The position numbers and the translations under genes were made by a program. The notes under the pieces are model-generated. The model was not told the origin of the DNA and did not search any database. It saw nothing but the letters and a program-made list of their open reading frames with translations. A stretch of 64,000 nt of DNA from Aphrocallistes beatrix (Eukaryota; Porifera; Hexactinellida; Sceptrulophora; Aphrocallistidae), in the NCBI GenBank assembly GCA_963281255.1, contig OY725491.1:2666001-2730000 (forward strand), read 5' to 3'. This document shows, piece by piece, positions 59,020 to 64,000 of this stretch. Numbering within the stretch: position 1 is the first letter of the stretch; every line of letters starts with the position of its first letter.

Positions 59020-59690
59020 TATTGAACATATTTTAATTCACTCACCCATTGGTCCAGTGGCTTTTTCAATGATCTGAGGCGGGCAAAGAGCAGCTCGACA
59101 TCCTGGTTGGCTCGCTCAATGCTTCCTTGATCTGTGGATTTCCTAGGCCTTCCATGTACGAACCGTGTGCTCTTCCACTCATTGCGAGAGTATTTGTACC
59201 TGTTATCCTCTTGCATTCGTAAATCAATCAGGTCAGACTGTGCACACTGGCCAACAGTTGGAGGAATGATTGGCTTGTGGACAATCCTTTTCGTAGTAAT
59301 CTTCCCCTTCTTCTCCTGGCATATAGGGCAGAGTCGTCAAAATAATTCCAAGCGAGCGAGTAATGTGCAGTTTATTCTTCTCCAAATAGGCCCACATTCT
59401 AAACCTCCCTGCATGACAGAGCTTGTCGTGTGCTTTGCAGAGAGTCTCGTAAACATCTTCCTTGGCAACTACTAATTCGCGGGCTCTCTCTTTTCCTCGA
59501 AACTCTCCACCCTTCGTATACAGCTCGAAAATATCACCAAACCGACAGACGCTGTACTTCTCAGCTGCTCGGAGGTGGAAGCTTTTGCCAAAATCCTCAG
59601 AAGAAATAACTAACAAACTTATCATCTCTTCAATATCCCCCTGGGTTAAAGGCTGCTTAGATTTGGGGAGTTGATCTAACTCCCCATAAA
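59020..59690 (-). pseudogene. KRBA2-like integrase, N-terminal and core part
   Basis: Minus-strand residues VVAKEDVYETLCKAHDKLCHAGRFRMWAYLEKNKLHITRSLG (HHCC region) and VHGRPRKSTDQGSIERANQDVE (core motif with catalytic glutamate), followed by DQWVSELKYVQYT. The same family as 38822-40535, but a different lineage. Broken in a few places and split by the mariner. Confidence 0.75.
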
Positions 59691-60781
59691 ATATTCTGGT
59701 GTTGGAAATGTAATGTTGGTGATGGCAAGTACACTCGGGCAGCTTTTCAACATTATATACTGCGAAAAACTACTTCATACAATAGGCATAGTTAAATGAA
59801 ACTAAAATTACATTCCTACAATTACTTTATCCGTTGCCAAGTACTTACAGTTCTCAATATTTAGAATGTAGTTATGGACATTCCAAACTCACTTGACTGA
59901 TAGTAATTGTTTGATTGTCAATTCCACACTAACTAGACTGTAGTTACGGATTCGACAAATTCATTAGTTGATTACTTATTCAGAATCATTGTAGCCTTCT
60001 GTGAATGTGAAACTACTATTTCTATCTAATAATAGATTTAAGAGCTTATATTTGTTAAATTTATTGTCATAAATTAGTTTTATTAGTAATAAATTGATTA
60101 ATAACATTTAGAATTAAATCTGCAATTTCTTGTCAACCCATAATGTATGATGCTCCCATCAAATTTAGGTTAACTCAACAATTTGGCACAGCCAAATGTT
60201 TGGCTGAGCCAAAGTTGCTTTTAGCCAAGATTTAGCCAAGATTCACAAATCTTGGTCAATTTACACTTTGGTCCATACATATACATATATATATATATAT
60301 ATATATCTGTAACGAATTGATTGAAGAAACTGCCAGTCCCAGAAAGCTGATTTTTGGCATGTGGGAGTTTTTGGCTATGGCTCCAATAAGTTCTAAGCTC
60401 AGAGCAAAATGTCGACTCATCATGGAATTATGACGTCATTGTCACATTTTTAAAAGTTAAGTAATACAGTTATTCGAGCATAACTCAGCCATTATAGGAG
60501 ATAGAAGGCTGAAATTTTAATAGAATCTGTATACTAACATACCTCAAATATGATGCAACTATCATCAAAAACTGATGACTCATCACTTTGTTATGACGTC
60601 ATCATTACTCATCAAAATTTTAAAAATTGTTAAATTTGGTGCTTTTTCGTGCGATATAGATTATAACAGTAGGACAGACGTATTTAGAGATGTTATCTCC
60701 CTTATAATTAACCAATGTGACCCCAGGCGATCGAAGGGAGTGTCCGCCAGCCGCGCAGTGCAAGCAAGCGAAGCGCGCTTG

Positions 60782-61384
60782 TATATAAATATAAAGCTCA
60801 CTGAATAAAAAATATTAATTTTTAATACTCTACAAGGCTAAACAGTATTTATTATGAGAAATTCCCTAATTTTAAGATTATGAGACCCTAATTTTTACCA
60901 GCATAATAGTAATCAAGGTTTGGGAACATTCTTCTACAGGAATTAACACTTTTTATAACTTTTATCTTCATACAATACCATGTATGTATATCCTCTATGT
61001 GCCAAAATTGAAGTACATCCATCCTCCCTGACAAATAACTATTAATAATTGAGAGGTACAATCTGCCAATAGTGTGTATACCACGAGCGTTATGTTTGCA
61101 GTGGAATCAGCAGTGGATTCGCATATCTGACAAAATCGTTTATAATAAAAAATATGAAATATGTCTACCAACATGTTGGAGAGGATTTGAAGATTATGAT
61201 CATGCTCGTGCTCAAAATTCAAAATATTATGTGATGACCATGGATAAGTATCTTTTATTCATGTCACAGTTAACAGCTATTAACTTGAAAAATTCCCATC
61301 AATTTTTTTATCTTTAAATAGAGTTTTTGTCTGCCCTTGAGAGACTTTATTTTACAATTTCAGATTGTATAAAGTATTAGGGCA
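60782..61384. repeat. Diverged single arm of the fold-back element
   Basis: 61075-61130 (CCACGAGCGTTATGTTTGCA, then GTGGAATCAGCAGTGGATTC) matches the tip at 1022-1080 with both 12-bp units retained. The 81-codon plus frame at 61072 overlaps it and has no recognised domain. Confidence 0.5.
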
Positions 61385-62110
61385 TTCAAAAAGTTCTAAT
61401 CCCATATCTGTATCTCAAATGATAGTGAAAATAGGATATTTTCAATATGTCCATTGTATTCCTTAACCTTCGCCTGGCTAGGTCTCAAATGTATAAATAG
61501 AGAAAACCCCACTTTCATTTTCACTTTCAGTTCACTTTCAATGTACTTTCATTTTCACTTACAACATTCCTAGCCAACCGAGGGTTAATTAATTAAGGGA
61601 TCAGCTCCCAATTTATATATTGGTTTATTTTAAGAGGACAATTAGGTTCCTACATTATATTTTTGTACATCGGTTTAGAGTATTGTCGAAAAGTTAGAAT
61701 TTTCCCATTAATATGAGTTAAAACTAAATTTTGAGAATAAAAATGGTGAAAATCGTAAAGTAAGATCATTAAAAGGTTAAATAATTAAGAACCAATGTGA
61801 AAGAGTAAACGGGAGGTCTTCAATTGCTCGTGATAAAAAAAAAAATATCATGCCAGTTTTATTGAATTTTTGATCAATTTTCGCCACTTAAAATGTGGAC
61901 AAAAATGGTAGTAAACCACTTCAAAACATATTATTCCCTCGGTCCAAAACTAGAATATTTATTATAACTCAATTTATATGTTACTTTATGCATAGAATTC
62001 GATTGCGGGATCAGTTTTGATCGAAATTTGATCAGAACTAAAATATATCAAGGGGAACCCCAATAGTCACGTTCAAAGGGCCTAGCTTAAATCGATGTAC
62101 AAAAATATAA
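61385..62110. repeat. Dispersed repeat with TTAA-type MITE insert
   Basis: AGGGCATTCAAAAAGTTCTA to AATATAATATAGGAACCAC. The left part is an inverted copy of 48500-48705. Non-coding. Confidence 0.55.
61467..61584. mobile_element. TTAA-type MITE with ACTTTC array (copy C)
   Basis: 118 bp, TTAA at 61463-61466 and 61585-61588. Arms CCTTCGCCTGGCTAGG / CCTAGCCAACCGAGGG; TATAAATAGAG then CCCCACTTTC and five ACTTTC hexamers. The empty site is in the related repeat near 48630. Confidence 0.8.
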
Positions 62111-62505
62111 TATAGGAACCACAGCAGGTCGTAGAGCTACATACTATCCTCCTCAAGTGACCATATCAATCCAAATTTCGAATATAAATTTCCTTAGGAG
62201 TTGGCGCATGCAAAAGCCTATCTAAATTACAGGGTGGCTTTTAGGTTCTGTCCCAAGCTTGATTAGGTATAAAATTTCTTATACTCAAACAATCTTAGTT
62301 ATTATGGTCTTTAGAGATTGTGATTCAAATATTCTCGATGATTTTAAAAGATTTTTCGAGTCTAATACCTAGAACTGTATTTTGTATGGTGAGTTTGTGG
62401 AGAAAATATGTGTCCTGGCCCGCAGCGAAATTCGAGAATCAGGGTCGCTGCTTCTGTAAAAAATGTCTCTATAATCGATGTTCCATGACGATTTAGCACC
62501 AGATA

Positions 62506-63082
62506 CCGTAAACTGAAGCGACTTTGGCCCCTTAAGAGGCGACTTTGTCCCACAATAACAATTTTAATATAATATACTCAAACTTATGAATCAAAGTAAT
62601 CACATTGATAATATGTTGAATGAAACTCTCAATATATCCAAATGTATTTAAACTGCAATATTTCTAAGCAGGGCTGGGGTTGGTTAACAGATATTCGGGA
62701 TCGGTTATTTTGGTTTCCTCCAGGGCGGTTAACTGATGTCAAAGTTATTTAGTATAAATATGGATTTGTCGACTAATATTCAACCTGATATTGAAAAATT
62801 TACAATTTTCAGTGGTCTCGAAATATACTATTTGGTTAGCAAAATAGAAATAATATTGTAATATCAAAAATTTAGAAGTAATTTTCATGAATCTCCATCG
62901 AAAAGCAATGAATTAGTCTAAATATTTAGAAAATAAAGCAGATCGTTTAACCGATCCAAGATTTTCTTAACCGTTAACCGGTCAACCGAATCCAACCTTG
63001 TTCTAAGTTTGAGTATATTTTATTAAAATTGCTATTGTGGGACAAAGTCACCTCCTAGGGCCAAAGTCGCCCCAGTTTACGG
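62506..63082. mobile_element. TA-flanked MITE, TIR CCGTAAACTG
   Basis: 577 bp. The ~80-bp TIRs begin CCGTAAACTGAAGCGACTTT and CCGTAAACTGGGGCGACTTT (complement). TA at 62504-62505 and 63083-63084. The empty site is at 4931-4945. Confidence 0.85.
62669..63000. mobile_element. GGTTAACC-rich MITE nested in the CCGTAAACTG MITE
   Basis: Ends CAGGGCTGGGGTTGG and, complemented, CAAGGTTGGATTCGG. The direct repeat TTCTAAG at both sides suggests a 7-8 bp hAT-type target. Third level of nesting. Confidence 0.78.
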
Positions 63083-63689
63083 TACCTTTCATTCACCATG
63101 AAAATATTTCACAAATCCATTGAATTCATTATCAGAAACGAGATAAAGTTATTATTTCACGTGTTCAAATTAGGTATATTTTGCAAAATCACCCAAAATG
63201 GCACTTTTTTTCACATCACCAAAAATCTGATCCAAATGGTTCTCAATATATACTGATCTAAACATCCTATATTTCTACAAATTTAGAGTGTTTGAGGAAA
63301 ATGTGAGAGCTAATTTTTCCTATAATTCGAAGACTCTAGAAATATAATTTGAAAAGCTGTGGGCCCTGATTCTCGAATTTCTCTTCGCGCCAGGACACAT
63401 ATTTTCTCCACTAAACTCACCGTACAAAACACAGTTCTAGGTCTTAGACTCGAAAGATCTTTTAAAATCTTTGAGAATATTTGAATTACAATCTCTAAAG
63501 ACCATAATATCAAAGATTGTTCGAGTATAAGAAATTTTATACCTAATCAAGCTTGGGAAAGAACTGAAAAGCCACCCTGTATGTCCCCATTGCCCAAAAC
63601 CCAACCCAACGTATCCTTTCCTATCCTCAATGAACCCAAATATCCGTTAAGGCCATAGCAAGTATCTCCAGAACCCTCATCCAAATAAC

Positions 63690-64000
63690 ACCTTTATTCA
63701 TCCTAGTCTTGTTAAGTCGCAAAGAGTCCCTAATAATAACTAGAGACTTCAACATCCATATCGTCATCCCTCTGAGTCTATAGTTCTCCGAGCTCCTGCG
63801 TCCTATAACTTTAATCCAGCATGAATAAGCCATTTCATGAGTAGGATCACATTCTCAATATGATGATATCCAATCTGCCGGCAACATCACCCTCTCTGAT
63901 CCCGCTCCTGTCCATCTATTCTTTGTTCATTTCTCCAGATATAGTAGTGTCTCGCTTTTCAAACATTCTCTTTCCTCTCAGGAGGTCACCTATCGTTCCA
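63690..64000 (+). pseudogene. LINE endonuclease fragment, runs off the window
   Basis: Plus-strand residues LIITRDFNIHIVIPLSL, FSELLRPITLIQHE, then VGSHSQYDDIQSAGNITLSD and PVHLFFVHFS match the apurinic-like endonuclease pattern of non-LTR retrotransposons (GDFNIHVD ... LxxLLxxxxLxQHV ... GHTLDLxxS ... SDHxxVxF). In-frame stops after PLSL (near 63780) and QHE (near 63827). The LINE clade cannot be assigned from this short piece. Confidence 0.6.

Larger units (their letters stand above)
55965..60279 (-). mobile_element. 4.3-kb integrase element with long TIRs (Ginger-like)
   Basis: Ends TGTTATGGACCAAAG and CTTTGGTCCATACA. The TIRs extend about 160-180 bp (GAGTTAACCTAAATTTGATG, GGTTGACAAGAAATT in both) and are flanked by TATA on both sides. 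TGT...ACA tips, a 4-bp target and a KRBA2-type (Gypsy-related) integrase fit the Ginger class of cut-and-paste elements, but this is inference. The coding region is broken and is divided by a mariner. It also contains a 40-bp minisatellite and an inverted duplication of its own 3' coding end. Confidence 0.75.
55907..60781 (+). mobile_element. Helitron-like element split by integrase element
   Basis: Starts TCCTTACTATT four bases after the end of the previous copy. A TTTA/TA tract follows, then the 4.3-kb insertion 55965-60279, then more TA tract, CTGTAACGAATTG and the body to AGCGCGCTTG at 60781 before T. The main hairpin has a deletion (GGAGTGTCCGCC). Confidence 0.88.
62230..63579. mobile_element. 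Complete CAGGGTGG long-TIR element
   Basis: 1,350 bp. TA at 62228-62229 and 63580-63581. TIRs of about 230 bp begin CAGGGTGGCTTTT and run through GACCCTGATTC/GAATCAGGGTC. It carries a younger MITE (62506-63082). No transposase. Mariner-type by its TA target. Confidence 0.8.

Overview
This is an AT-rich piece of an invertebrate animal genome. It is a shotgun assembly with one nominal 200-N gap at 19908-20107. Host coding sequence is sparse: one first coding exon of a MAP4K4/TNIK/MINK1/misshapen kinase (49556-49874, + strand) and two phase-compatible exons of an unnamed ankyrin-like protein on the minus strand (6138-6429 and 4254-4450). Almost everything else is mobile DNA, satellite or intron. 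The species cannot be placed from the window; the kinase residues and the transposon mix (Tc1/mariner, several hAT lineages, pogo/Tigger, KRBA2-type integrase elements, Gypsy, Helitron-like) fit an invertebrate metazoan.

Layout. 0-9.2 kb: a 3-kb fold-back element, the ankyrin-like gene, and a ZMYM1-type hAT. 9.6-11.3 kb: an unclassified non-coding repeat (X). 13.0-26.0 kb: an array of roughly 190-bp satellite monomers with higher-order structure. The array is interrupted by an intact Tc1-like element (DD37E), a Tigger remnant, the gap, Helitron-like copies and a TIR element; a second copy of X follows. 27.7-33.3 kb: Tc1, Harbinger-type MADF and mariner remnants. 33.8-37.3 kb: a broken Gypsy fossil. 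38.8-40.5 kb: a KRBA2-like integrase gene. 41.1-43.0 kb: a ZBED5-type hAT. 43.7-46.4 kb: two Helitron-like copies carrying insertions. 49.5 kb: the kinase exon. 51-64 kb: deep nests of elements and the start of a LINE.

The unifying feature is one Helitron-like non-autonomous family, with about 15 copies and about 560 bp when uninterrupted. It begins TCCTTACTATT, ends in a GC-rich double hairpin and the unusual terminus CTTG, and sits between A and T with no target duplication. The copy at 21624-22167 proves this, because the satellite around it is a perfect empty site. An internal TA tract next to its 5' end has received other transposons: an hAT at 54043-55391, and a 4.3-kb integrase element with long terminal inverted repeats at 55965-60279. 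The integrase element itself holds a mariner, a MITE and a minisatellite. Several nests can be ordered in time from target-site duplications alone.
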